The notes beneath the pieces are model-generated. The model was not told the DNA's origin. It did not search any database and was given only the letters and a program-made list of their open reading frames with translations. A stretch of DNA of 64,000 bases from the NCBI RefSeq assembly GCF_013409625.1, contig NZ_JACCBF010000001.1:2173001-2237000 (forward strand), given 5' to 3'. Every line of letters begins with the position of its first letter. Position 1 is the stretch's first letter. Origin of the DNA: Nocardioides kongjuensis. GTDB taxonomy: Bacteria > Actinomycetota > Actinomycetes > Propionibacteriales > Nocardioidaceae. Positions 8,720 through 16,776 of the stretch are shown one piece after another. The translations under genes were made by a program, and so were the position numbers.

Positions 8720-8770
8720 CCCGTCTGCTCTCATCGCGGACGGATCACGACAGATCCGTCAGGTACGAGG
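8708..8770. repeat. 63-bp palindromic repeat, copy 2
   Basis: This copy aligns without gaps to copy 1 (52/63 identical). The left arm is less perfect (CGTCGTACCTGACCCGT) and the right arm reads ATCCGTCAGGTACGAGG. It supplies the stop codons of both convergent genes: TGA at 8717-8719 for the nuclease-like gene, and TGA on the minus strand at 8761-8759 for the LysR gene. In both cases the codons come from the arm sequence CGTACCTGA. It also occupies the usual place of a bidirectional terminator. Confidence 0.85.
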
Positions 8771-9691
8771 GCTGCGCGCCGCCCAGGCGACCAGCTCCCG
8801 CGCCGGACCCTCGGGCGGGTGCGGCCCGCCCTTCCAGACCGCGTGCAGGCGGCGGGTGAGGTCGAGGCCGGTGACGGTGATCCGCACCAGCCGGCCGGTC
8901 GCCAGGTCGTCGCGCACGGCGTGCGCGCCGACCGCGGCGGGACCGGCTCCGGCCGCGACAGCGGCCCGGACGGCCGCGGTGCTGGAGAGCTCGAGGGCCG
9001 GGGTCGCGACCGGCAGGTCGGCGAGGGCCCGCTCCAGCACGGTGCGGGTGCCCGACCCCGCCTCCCGGACGACGAGCGGCGTGGCCGCCAGCGTCTCGGC
9101 ACTGACCCGGCGACGTGAGCGTGCGGCCCAGGGGTGGTCCGGGCCGACGACGACGAGCAGCTCGTCGGTGCCGACCAGCCGCCGGCGCAGGCCGCGCGGG
9201 GCCTCGGGCCCCTCGACGAACCCGAGGGCGACGTCCCCGGCCTCGACCAGCTCGGCCACGCGGGCGCTGTTGGTCGCCGTCATCCGGACCTCCGTCGGCT
9301 GCTGCCCGCGCTGGACCTGCTGGCTGCGCAGGCCGACCAGCCAGCCGGGCAGCAGGTGCTCGGCGATGGTGAGGCTGGCGGCGATGTCGAGGTGGCCGCG
9401 ACGGTCGGCCCGCAGGGCGGCGATGCCGGCGTCGAGCTCCTGGGCGGCGTCGAGCACGCGGTCGGCCCACTGGACGACGAGCTCGCCGGTCGGCGTCAGC
9501 TCCGAGCCACGCTTGCTGCGCGCCACGAGCGGCTCCCCGACCAGCGCCTCCATGGTCCGCACCCGGGAGGAGGCGGCCTGCTGGCTGATGCCCAGCTCGG
9601 TCGCCGCCGCCCCCAGCGAACCGGTCCGCGCGACCACGACGAGCAGCTCGAGCGCACGCAGGTCGGGGACGTGGGGACCGAGCATGCTCAC
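8759..9691 (-). CDS. LysR family transcriptional regulator
   Basis: A 310-residue LysR regulator. The N-terminal HTH shows GAAATELGISQQAASSRVR, and two periplasmic-binding-protein-like effector subdomains follow. The start is GTG at 9691, overlapping the histidine kinase stop by 4 nt (GTGA), or ATG at 9685. A 25-bp perfect palindrome covers the start. The gene ends inside repeat copy 2. No divergent target gene is present, which is unusual for LysR; its regulon is unknown. Confidence 0.88.
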   Translation of the reverse strand: MSMLGPHVPDLRALELLVVVARTGSLGAAATELGISQQAASSRVRTMEALVGEPLVARSKRGSELTPTGELVVQWADRVLDAAQELDAGIAALRADRRGHLDIAASLTIAEHLLPGWLVGLRSQQVQRGQQPTEVRMTATNSARVAELVEAGDVALGFVEGPEAPRGLRRRLVGTDELLVVVGPDHPWAARSRRRVSAETLAATPLVVREAGSGTRTVLERALADLPVATPALELSSTAAVRAAVAAGAGPAAVGAHAVRDDLATGRLVRITVTGLDLTRRLHAVWKGGPHPPEGPARELVAWAARSPRT

Positions 9692-9709
9692 AACGATACG
9701 TTGTGAGCA
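9685..9709. promoter_or_regulatory. 25-bp perfect palindrome over the lysR start
   Basis: TGCTCACAACG, a 3-bp ATA centre, and CGTTGTGAGCA form perfect 11-bp arms. The palindrome covers the LysR start codon and the last codons of the histidine kinase gene. It contains the T-N11-A pattern of LysR boxes. It could be an autoregulatory operator for LysR or an mRNA hairpin that sequesters the start codon. The kinase C-terminus (HNVSL) is therefore encoded by operator DNA. Confidence 0.6.
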
Positions 9710-10989
9710 CCGTCCGGCGCCGCAGGAAGCACGACCCGGAAGCGCGCGCCGCTCCCCCGGGCGTCCACCGCCGCCACCGAACCGCCCACCGTGGCGGCGA
9801 TCCGCCGGCTCAGCGGCAGTCCGAGGCCGGTGCCACCGCGGCCGGAGACGCCGGGCTCGAACACCCGCTCCCGCAGCTCGGGCGCCAGTCCCGGCCCGTC
9901 GTCCTCGACCTCGATGACGACGGAGCCACCCTCGCGCCGCGCATCGAGCCCGACCCGGGACGCAGCGAACCTCGCGGCGTTGTCGACCACCGGGGCGAGC
10001 ACCCGCACCAGCACCGCAGCAGGTACGACGACCGCCGCGTCCGGGGCCACGTCGGCGACCAGCTCCACCGTCGCGCCGGCCACACCGCGCAGCTCGTCGA
10101 GAACGTCGTCGACGTGCGTCGGGTCGCCGTGGGACGCACGCTCGCGGGCCATGGCCAGCAGCGTCGTGATCGCCTCGCTCATCGACCGGGCCAGGCCGAG
10201 CACCCGGGCCAGGTCGGCCCGCTCCTCCGGCGTCCCGCCGCCCCGCAGCTCCATCAGCTCGACGGTCCCGATGATGCCGGTCAGCGGGGTCCGCAGCTCG
10301 TGGGCGAGCTCGGAGGTCAGCCGCTGCTCCGACTCCAGCGCCCGCGCGACCCGGTCGAGCAGCCCGTCGAGGGTCGTCGCGAGGTGCGCCAGCTCCGGGC
10401 CGTCGGGGACCTCCCCGAACCGCCGGCCGACGTCGTGGGCGCTCCAGTCCGCGGCCCGGTCCGCCATCGTCGCGACCGGCCGCAGCGCCTGCGAGGTGAT
10501 CCGGCTCGCGAGCAGGCCGCTCGCCATCAGCACGAAGGCACCGGCCACGACGGTCGCGAGCAGGGCGTACTTCTCCGCCCGTTCGTAGGGCTCGGTCGGC
10601 TCCGCGACCACCACGACGCCGTGCCAGCCCGCGGGCGTGCGGAACGGTGTCGCCCGCAGGCGCACGTTCTCGCTCGGTGCGAGGTCGCGCACCCGGGTCA
10701 CGTCGGCGAGCCGGTCGGCGCCGGCGCGCTCGGAGGCAGCAAGGGTGTCGACCACGACCGACCCGGCGGCGTCGTACACCCTCACGCCCGGTTCCACCCG
10801 CCCGGCCAGCGCCTCAGCGGGCGACCCGCCGGACCGCGCGACCGCGATCACCGTGTCGGCGCGCGCGTCGAGGACCCGACCGACGTCGCGCTCGGCCGTC
10901 AGCTCGAGCACGATCTGGATCCCGCAGCCGACCGCGACCATGACGGCCAGCATCAGCAGCACCGTCGAGACCACGATCCGCCTGCGCAC
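9688..10989 (-). CDS. Sensor histidine kinase
   Basis: A 433-residue membrane kinase starting at GTG 10989 (MRRRIVVSTVLLML). TM1 is at about residues 5-28, followed by an extracytoplasmic sensor domain of about 120 residues and TM2 (YALLATVVAGAFVLMASGLLA). A HAMP-like linker, the HisKA H-box SELAHELRTPLTG, and an HATPase domain with N-box DNAARFAASRV and G-boxes DDGPGL and GGTGLGLPLS complete it. Its partner is the divergent OmpR-type regulator, whose start is only 26 nt away. Signal unknown. Confidence 0.92.
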   Translation of the reverse strand: MRRRIVVSTVLLMLAVMVAVGCGIQIVLELTAERDVGRVLDARADTVIAVARSGGSPAEALAGRVEPGVRVYDAAGSVVVDTLAASERAGADRLADVTRVRDLAPSENVRLRATPFRTPAGWHGVVVVAEPTEPYERAEKYALLATVVAGAFVLMASGLLASRITSQALRPVATMADRAADWSAHDVGRRFGEVPDGPELAHLATTLDGLLDRVARALESEQRLTSELAHELRTPLTGIIGTVELMELRGGGTPEERADLARVLGLARSMSEAITTLLAMARERASHGDPTHVDDVLDELRGVAGATVELVADVAPDAAVVVPAAVLVRVLAPVVDNAARFAASRVGLDARREGGSVVIEVEDDGPGLAPELRERVFEPGVSGRGGTGLGLPLSRRIAATVGGSVAAVDARGSGARFRVVLPAAPDGAHNVSL

Positions 10990-11015
10990 GCGGCCAGCAT
11001 GGCAGGCTGGACGGC

Positions 11016-11696
11016 ATGGCGCGGGTAGGAGTGTGCGAGGACGATCCCGAGATCCGCCGGGTCGTGTCCGACGCCCTGCGCCTGGCCGGCCACGAGCCGG
11101 TGGTCGCGCACGACGCCGGCGAGGCGATGCGGCTGCTCGGCGCCCCGGTCCAGCTGGCCGCCCTCGTCCTCGACATCGGCCTGCCCGACGGAGACGGTCG
11201 CGACCTGTGCCAGGCGCTGCGGGCCGGCGGTCAGGAGGCACCGGTCCTCTTCCTGACCGCGCTCGACGCGCTCCACGACCGGCTCGCCGGCTTCGGCGCC
11301 GGCGCGGACGACTACCTGGTCAAGCCGTTCGCGGTGAAGGAGCTGCTCGCCCGGGTCGAGGTGCTGGTGCGCCGTGGCGCACCGACCACAGCGCCCGCGC
11401 ACGAGGTCCGGCTGGACCCGACCCGGCACGCGCTGGTCGACGGGACCGGCGAGGTCGCGCTGAGCCCGACCGAGTTCCGGATCCTGGCCACCCTGATGGC
11501 CCGTCCCGGCGAGGTCGTCCGGCGCGCCACGCTCGTCGCCGCCGCCTGGCCCGACGGCGCCATGGTCAGCGAGAACACGCTGGACTCCTACCTACGCCGG
11601 GTGCGCCGCAAGATCGCCGAGGTCGACATGGCGGCGGAGATCACCACCGCACGCGGCGTCGGCTACCGCTTCGAGCAGACGCAGTCAGGTTCCTGA
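11016..11696 (+). CDS. OmpR/PhoB-family response regulator
   Basis: A 226-residue response regulator. The receiver domain has the acidic pair in CEDDPE, the phospho-acceptor Asp in LDIGLPDGDG, the Thr in FLTALDA and the Lys in YLVKPF. A C-terminal winged-helix DNA-binding domain (SPTEFRILATLMARPGEVV) follows. It is divergent from its likely kinase, and a membrane protein gene starts 26 nt downstream on the same strand and is probably in its operon. The ATG at 11016 has little room for a leader, so a leaderless transcript is possible. Confidence 0.93.
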   Translation: MARVGVCEDDPEIRRVVSDALRLAGHEPVVAHDAGEAMRLLGAPVQLAALVLDIGLPDGDGRDLCQALRAGGQEAPVLFLTALDALHDRLAGFGAGADDYLVKPFAVKELLARVEVLVRRGAPTTAPAHEVRLDPTRHALVDGTGEVALSPTEFRILATLMARPGEVVRRATLVAAAWPDGAMVSENTLDSYLRRVRRKIAEVDMAAEITTARGVGYRFEQTQSGS

Positions 11697-11722
11697 CAGG
11701 TTCGGCTCGCCACTCTCGGCCC

Positions 11723-12985
11723 ATGTCCACGACAACAACCCGCTCCACCCGGGCCCTGCTGCTGAACAAGGTCCCGGAGGTCACTGCCTGGTTCTGGATC
11801 ATCAAGATCCTCTGCACGACGGTGGGCGAGAGCTTCGCCGACTGGATCAACGTCAACCTCGGCGTCGGACTGGTCCGCACCGCCGTCATCTTCACCGCCG
11901 TCTTCGCGGTCACCCTCGTCGTCCAGATGCGCGCCCGGCGCTACGTCCCGGCCCTCTACTGGCTGACCGTCGTGGTCGTCAGCGTCACCGGCACCCTCTA
12001 CACCGACATCCTCACCGACCAGCTCGGCGTACCCCTGTGGATCAGCACCACCGTGTTCTCGGTCGCCCTCGCCGCCGTGTTCGGCGTCTGGTGGGCCCGC
12101 GAGCGCACCCTGTCGATCCACAGCATCGTGACCACGCCGCGCGAGGCCTTCTACTGGCTGGCCGTCCTGGTCACCTTCGCCCTCGGCACCGCCACCGGCG
12201 ACTGGACCCTCGAGCTCACCGGCTGGGGTCCGGGCCGCTCGGTCCTGCTGCCGCTCGGCCTGATCGCCGCGGTCACCGCCCTGTGGCGCTTCGGCGCCAA
12301 CCCGGTGCTGTCGTTCTGGGTCGCCTACATCCTCACCCGCCCGCTCGGCGCCAACATCGGCGACTGGCTCGCCTCGCCCAAGTCGGAGCAGGGCCTGGGC
12401 CTGGGCACCTTCGGCACCAGCGCCGTGTTCCTCGGCACCATCCTGGCCACGGTGGTGCTCCTCACGATCACCCGCAGTGACGTGACCGAGCGCCGTACGG
12501 CCGCCGAGGAGACGTCCGACGACGCCGCGCCGGCCCGCGAGCGGGCGGCCCTGGCCGGGTTCGGCGCCCTCGCGGCACTGACGGTCGGGCTGCTCGCCTA
12601 CACCAACAGTCAGCCGCACGTCAGCGCGCTCGACGCCGAGGAGGGCAAGGCGCCGTCGTGCGCGGCCGGCTCGATCAGCGCCGGGGAGGCCCACACCCGC
12701 GCAGGTACGGCGTTCCCCGCCTCGACGACGGCGGGCTACCGCACCATCGTCGAGGACACCCGCCAGCTGGTGGCGAGCGGCGACCAGAGCGGCGCCGCCA
12801 AGCGGATCACCGACCTGGAGACCGCCTGGGACGACGACCAGGCGGACCTGCAGCCGGCGGACTGCGCGGCATGGAACGTGTTCGACCACGAGATCGACGA
12901 CGTCCTCAGCTCGGTGCGAGCGAGCCGGCCGAAGGCCAGCGCCGAGGAGTCGGCGATGGACACCCTGCTCACGACCCTCCCGTGA
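11723..12985 (+). CDS. COG4705-type multi-pass membrane protein with extra C-terminal domain
   Basis: A 420-residue protein. The first 250 or so residues hold about eight hydrophobic helices of the COG4705 membrane-anchored family, with the conserved start NKVPEVTAWFWIIKILCTTVGESFADW. After a polar linker (VTERRTAAEE) another helix (ALAGFGALAALTVGLLAYT) is followed by an extracytoplasmic tail of about 120 residues with two cysteines. Function is unknown; proteins of this family often sit beside two-component systems, as here. The tail may sense or bind a ligand, or be regulated by the adjacent system. Confidence 0.7.
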   Translation: MSTTTTRSTRALLLNKVPEVTAWFWIIKILCTTVGESFADWINVNLGVGLVRTAVIFTAVFAVTLVVQMRARRYVPALYWLTVVVVSVTGTLYTDILTDQLGVPLWISTTVFSVALAAVFGVWWARERTLSIHSIVTTPREAFYWLAVLVTFALGTATGDWTLELTGWGPGRSVLLPLGLIAAVTALWRFGANPVLSFWVAYILTRPLGANIGDWLASPKSEQGLGLGTFGTSAVFLGTILATVVLLTITRSDVTERRTAAEETSDDAAPARERAALAGFGALAALTVGLLAYTNSQPHVSALDAEEGKAPSCAAGSISAGEAHTRAGTAFPASTTAGYRTIVEDTRQLVASGDQSGAAKRITDLETAWDDDQADLQPADCAAWNVFDHEIDDVLSSVRASRPKASAEESAMDTLLTTLP

Positions 12986-12990
12986 CAGCT

Positions 12991-13008
12991 CCGTGACCGG
13001 GGTCACGG
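12991..13008. terminator. Perfect 8-bp palindrome after the membrane protein gene
   Basis: CCGTGACC-GG-GGTCACGG starts 6 nt after the stop codon at 12985. With its short loop and GC-rich stem it is most simply a terminator without a T-tract. Since fprA starts about 80 bp downstream on the same strand, an operator role cannot be excluded. Confidence 0.45.
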
Positions 13009-13086
13009 CGACTCACAAGGTCGCCTTGGGAGCACCCAAGCACAACCTCGTTCTGTGAGCCGGGCCCGCCGTCCATGATCGTCAGC

Positions 13087-14424
13087 ATGACTCTTCGTGT
13101 AGCGATCGTGGGCGGCGGCCCGGCCGGCATCTACGCCGCCGACATCCTCACCAAGGCGGACGACGCCGACGTGTCCGTCGACATCCTCGAGCGCCTCCCC
13201 GCGCCCTTCGGCCTGGTCCGGTACGGCGTCGCGCCGGACCACCCGCGGATCAAGGAGATCATCAAGGCCCTGCAGCGGGTGATCGCCAAGCCGCAGGTCC
13301 GCTTCCTCGGCAACGTGGAGTACGGCGTCGACGTGAAGCTCGAGGACCTGCGCGAGTTCTACGACGCGGTCGTCGTCGCCACCGGCGCGATGGCCGACCG
13401 CGACCTCGGCATCCCCGGCGAGGAGCACTCGTACGGCGCCGCCGACTTCGTGTCCTGGTACGACGCCCACCCGGACGTGCCGCAATCCTGGCCGCTCGAC
13501 GCCACCAGCGTCGCGGTCCTCGGCGTCGGCAACGTGGCGCTCGACGTGGCACGGGTGCTGGCCAAGACCGGCGACGAGATGCTGGTGACCGACATCCCGG
13601 CCCACGTCCACGCGGGCCTGGCGGCCAAGACCATCACCGACGTGCACGTCTTCGCGCGCCGCGGCCCGGCGTACGCGAAGTTCTCGCCGCTGGAGCTGCG
13701 CGAGCTCAACCACTCGCCCAACGTCGAGGTGATCGTGCACCCCGAGGGCTTCGACGTCGACGAGCACGGCATGGCTCACATCGCCGAGCACAAGTCGCAG
13801 AAGATGGTGCTCAACACGCTCACCAGCTGGGTGGGGGCCGACCCGGTCGGCAAGCCGCACCGGATCCACCTGCACTTCGCGGAGGCGCCGGTCGAGATCG
13901 TCGCGGACGCCGACGGCAAGGTCACCACCCTGCGCACCGAGCGCACCCACTCGCCGAACGCCGACGGCCGGGTCGAGGGCACCGGTGAGGTGACCGACTG
14001 GGACGTCCAGCAGGTCTACCGCGCCATCGGCTACCGCAGCAGCGCGCTGCCCGGCCTGCCCTTCGACGAGCGCGCCGCGGTCATCCCGAACGACGGCGGC
14101 CGGGTCCTCGACCTCGACGGCACCCCGATCCCCGGCACCTACGTGACCGGCTGGATCAAGCGCGGACCGGTGGGCCTGATCGGTCACACCAAGTCCGACG
14201 CGGCCGAGACCGTCGGGCACCTGCTCGCCGAGACGCAGCAGACGGCCACCGCGCGTCGTACCGAGGACGTCGACGCGTACTTCGCCGAGCGCGACGTCGA
14301 CGTCGTCACCCACACCTCGTGGGAGCGGCTCGACGCGCACGAGGTCGCCCTGGGCGAGGCCGAGGGCCGGGCCCGGGTCAAGGTCGCGACCCGCGAGGAG
14401 ATGCTGGCCGCCGGGCGCGGCTGA
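13087..14424 (+). CDS. fprA: Ferredoxin/adrenodoxin-type NADP+ reductase FprA
   Basis: A 445-residue flavoprotein of the FprA/adrenodoxin reductase group, which passes electrons from NADPH to ferredoxin. The FAD-binding GGGPAGIYAA opens the protein. GLVRYGVAPDHPRIK is the family signature, the NADP-binding motif is GVGNVALDVAR, and a C-terminal GWIKRGPVGLIGHTKSDA closes the FAD site. The start is ATG 13087 (MTLRVAIVGGG). Monocistronic by position. It could serve ferredoxin-dependent oxygenases or P450s elsewhere in the genome. Confidence 0.93.
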   Translation: MTLRVAIVGGGPAGIYAADILTKADDADVSVDILERLPAPFGLVRYGVAPDHPRIKEIIKALQRVIAKPQVRFLGNVEYGVDVKLEDLREFYDAVVVATGAMADRDLGIPGEEHSYGAADFVSWYDAHPDVPQSWPLDATSVAVLGVGNVALDVARVLAKTGDEMLVTDIPAHVHAGLAAKTITDVHVFARRGPAYAKFSPLELRELNHSPNVEVIVHPEGFDVDEHGMAHIAEHKSQKMVLNTLTSWVGADPVGKPHRIHLHFAEAPVEIVADADGKVTTLRTERTHSPNADGRVEGTGEVTDWDVQQVYRAIGYRSSALPGLPFDERAAVIPNDGGRVLDLDGTPIPGTYVTGWIKRGPVGLIGHTKSDAAETVGHLLAETQQTATARRTEDVDAYFAERDVDVVTHTSWERLDAHEVALGEAEGRARVKVATREEMLAAGRG

Positions 14425-14490
14425 CGACTGACACCCGCCGCTGGGGCGGGACACAGGGGTGGCACAGGCGGGCCCCGCAGCATCGGGGGC

Positions 14491-15600
14491 ATGCCCCGTC
14501 ACCTCGCCCTCGGTTCCGCCGCCCTGCTGCTCGTCGCCACCGGCGCGGGCGGTGCCGCCGTCGCCGCCCGCCTGCTGGAGGCCGACCCCGCCCCGACCTC
14601 CAGCGCGGCGACCACCGAGGTCCCCACGACGCCGACGGAGCCCACGACCCCGTACCTCCGGCGCGAGTCGTACCGCCCGAGCACCGCGAGCCAGGACGCG
14701 ACGGACGCGACCGAGGAGCAGTCCACCGGCGTCGTCCAGATCACCTCGACGCTCACCCACGGCACCAGCGCGGGCACCGGGCTGGTCCTCGACGCCGACG
14801 GCACGGTCGTCACCAACCACCACGTCGTCGAGGGCGCGACCGCGATCGAGGTGAGGGTGGTGACGACCGGGCGTGCCTACAGCGCGCGGTACGTCGGCGG
14901 GAACGCCGCGACCGACGTCGCCGTCCTGCAGCTGGAGGACGCACGCGGCCTGACGTCGGTCGACCTGTCCGAGACCGCGGCCGCCGTGGGTGACGAGATC
15001 ACCTCCGTGGGAGACGCGGGCGGCGACGGCGGCGCGCTGACCGCATCCCCCGGCACCGTCGCCGCGCTGCACGACGACATCACCGTCGCGAGCACCGACG
15101 GGTCCGGCGACGGCACCGCCCTCACCGACCTGATCCGGATGGACGCCTACGTCGTGCCCGGCGACTCGGGCGGCGCGGTGCTGGACGCCGATGGCGAGGT
15201 GGTCGGCATGAACGTCGCCGCGTCGAGCGGGACCGGCGACGTCACCGGCTACGCGATCCCGATCGCGACCGTGGAGCAGGTCGTCGCGCAGGTCGAGGCC
15301 GGCGACGCCGGTGACGGCGTCGAGCTCGGGTACGACGGCTTCCTCGGCGTCGCCCTCGACCCCGCGGCCACCGTTCCCCTGGTCGTCGAGGTCACCGACG
15401 GCAGCGCCGCGGCCACCGCGGGCATCGCCGCCGGCGACACGATCACCCGCGTCGACGGCACCGCCGTGAGGACGACCGACGAGCTGCGCACCGCAGTCGC
15501 CGCCCACGCCGCCGGCGACCGGGTCACCGTCAGCTGGACGAGCGCCGCAGGGACCTCGCGGTCCGCGACCGTCACCCTGGGCGAGGCACCGGTCTCCTGA
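14491..15600 (+). CDS. Secreted or membrane-anchored trypsin-like protease with PDZ domain (HtrA-like)
   Basis: A 369-residue S1C-type protein. An N-terminal signal/anchor helix (about residues 5-27) is followed by a Thr/Pro-rich linker. The catalytic triad is visible: His in TNHHVVEG, Asp in ATDVAVLQL and Ser in PGDSGGAVL. A C-terminal PDZ domain (YDGFLGVAL to the end) has the DTITRVDGTAV loop. It should act outside the cytoplasmic membrane in protein quality control or signalling. It lacks the long cytoplasmic N-terminal part of mycobacterial HtrA, and so resembles PepD-like forms without it. Confidence 0.9.
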   Translation: MPRHLALGSAALLLVATGAGGAAVAARLLEADPAPTSSAATTEVPTTPTEPTTPYLRRESYRPSTASQDATDATEEQSTGVVQITSTLTHGTSAGTGLVLDADGTVVTNHHVVEGATAIEVRVVTTGRAYSARYVGGNAATDVAVLQLEDARGLTSVDLSETAAAVGDEITSVGDAGGDGGALTASPGTVAALHDDITVASTDGSGDGTALTDLIRMDAYVVPGDSGGAVLDADGEVVGMNVAASSGTGDVTGYAIPIATVEQVVAQVEAGDAGDGVELGYDGFLGVALDPAATVPLVVEVTDGSAAATAGIAAGDTITRVDGTAVRTTDELRTAVAAHAAGDRVTVSWTSAAGTSRSATVTLGEAPVS

Positions 15601-15618
15601 CCCGTGGGGCCCCGGCCC

Positions 15619-16749
15619 TCAGGCCAGGTCCACCTGCCAGGCGTCGTACGCGTAGACCCAGTCGGCGTCCGCCGACGACTTGAGCCAGGTGTTGCCGCGC
15701 GAGCCGATCTGGATCCGGCTGGTGCGGGGCAGGCGCGCGGCCTCGTACGCCTTCAGCCCCTGGCCCACGTCGGGGCCGCCGTCGGCGATCGACCGGGTCA
15801 GCACGACCGCGTCCTCGATGGACATCGCGGCGCCCTGGGCCATGAACGGCATCATCGGGTGGGCGGCGTCGCCGAGCAGGGTGGCCCGGCCGACCGACCA
15901 CTGCGGCAGGGGGTCGCGGACGTAGAGGGCCGACTTGAGCACGGAGTCGCATGCGTCGAGCAGGGCCCGGGCCTCGGGGTGGAAGTGCTCGTACATGGCG
16001 CGCAGCTCGACGACGTCACCCGGCGTCGTCCACGACTCCTCGGTCCACGACTCCTGCGGGGTCGTCGCGAAGATGAACGTGTCCCGCCCGCGGTTGAGCG
16101 GGAAGGTGACGATCTGCGTCTCCGGGTCCGGTCCCCACCACTTGGTGAAGGCATCCAGGTTGGGGACGTCGAGCCGGTCCGAGGGGACGACAGCGCGGAA
16201 CGCGACGACCCCCGTGAACTCGGGGCTCTCCTTGCCGAACAACGCAGAGCGGACGCTGGAGTGGATGCCGTCGGCGCCGATCACGACGTCCACCTCGGCA
16301 CTCGCCCCGCCGTCGAAGCCCAGCCGCACCGGCCCGTCGGCGTCCTGCTCGAGGCCGGTCAGCCGGTGTCCGAGCCGGATGACCTCGGACGGCAGCTCGT
16401 GCTCGAGGGCCGAGAGCAGGTCGGCTCGGTGGATGGTGAGCTGCGGGGCGTCGTACTTCCGCTCGGCGACGTCCCCCATCTCGAGGCGCGAGGTCTCCTC
16501 GCCCGAGTCCCAGGTCCGGCTGATCCGGTAGGTCGGCCTCGCGGCCGTCTCCCGGATCGCCGCACCCACCCCACCGCCGAGCCCGTCGAGGGCGCGGACC
16601 GCGTTGGGTGTCAGGTTGATGTCCGCGCCGACGCGTCCGAACTCCGGCGCCTGCTCGAAGACGGTGACCGCGATCCCCTGCGCGCGGAGGCCGATGGCGG
16701 CGGCCAGGCCACCGATCCCGCCTCCGACGATGCCGACGTGCATGCTCAT
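15619..16749 (-). CDS. FAD-dependent aromatic hydroxylase, NicC/salicylate-hydroxylase-like
   Basis: A 376-residue group A flavin monooxygenase with GGGIGGLAAA (ADP-binding), a DG motif in GADGIHSSVR, and GDAAHPMMPFMAQGA as the GD motif. The pattern HRADLLSALE and the C-terminal NTWL...WVYAYD closely resemble 6-hydroxynicotinate 3-monooxygenase (NicC) as I remember it, more than salicylate hydroxylase. It probably hydroxylates an aromatic or N-heteroaromatic acid, giving a ring suited to cleavage. It is the last gene of the MarR-linked operon, 27 nt after the aldehyde dehydrogenase. ATG 16743 is an alternative start. Other nic genes are absent. Confidence 0.8.
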   Translation of the reverse strand: MSMHVGIVGGGIGGLAAAIGLRAQGIAVTVFEQAPEFGRVGADINLTPNAVRALDGLGGGVGAAIRETAARPTYRISRTWDSGEETSRLEMGDVAERKYDAPQLTIHRADLLSALEHELPSEVIRLGHRLTGLEQDADGPVRLGFDGGASAEVDVVIGADGIHSSVRSALFGKESPEFTGVVAFRAVVPSDRLDVPNLDAFTKWWGPDPETQIVTFPLNRGRDTFIFATTPQESWTEESWTTPGDVVELRAMYEHFHPEARALLDACDSVLKSALYVRDPLPQWSVGRATLLGDAAHPMMPFMAQGAAMSIEDAVVLTRSIADGGPDVGQGLKAYEAARLPRTSRIQIGSRGNTWLKSSADADWVYAYDAWQVDLA

Positions 16750-16776
16750 GCTGCCCTGCCCTTTCCTGGAACTCGG

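Noticed and set aside
10018..10031. CAGGTACGACG, part of the 63-bp repeat arm, inside the kinase gene (and again near 26545).
   Set aside because: Only about 11 bases match, in coding sequence, with no second arm. Not further copies of the element.
15619..16749. Assignment of the island to nicotinate degradation on the basis of the NicC-like hydroxylase.
   Set aside because: No NicX dioxygenase, NicF amidase, NicE isomerase or NicAB hydroxylase genes are present; the neighbours fit an extradiol-type route instead.
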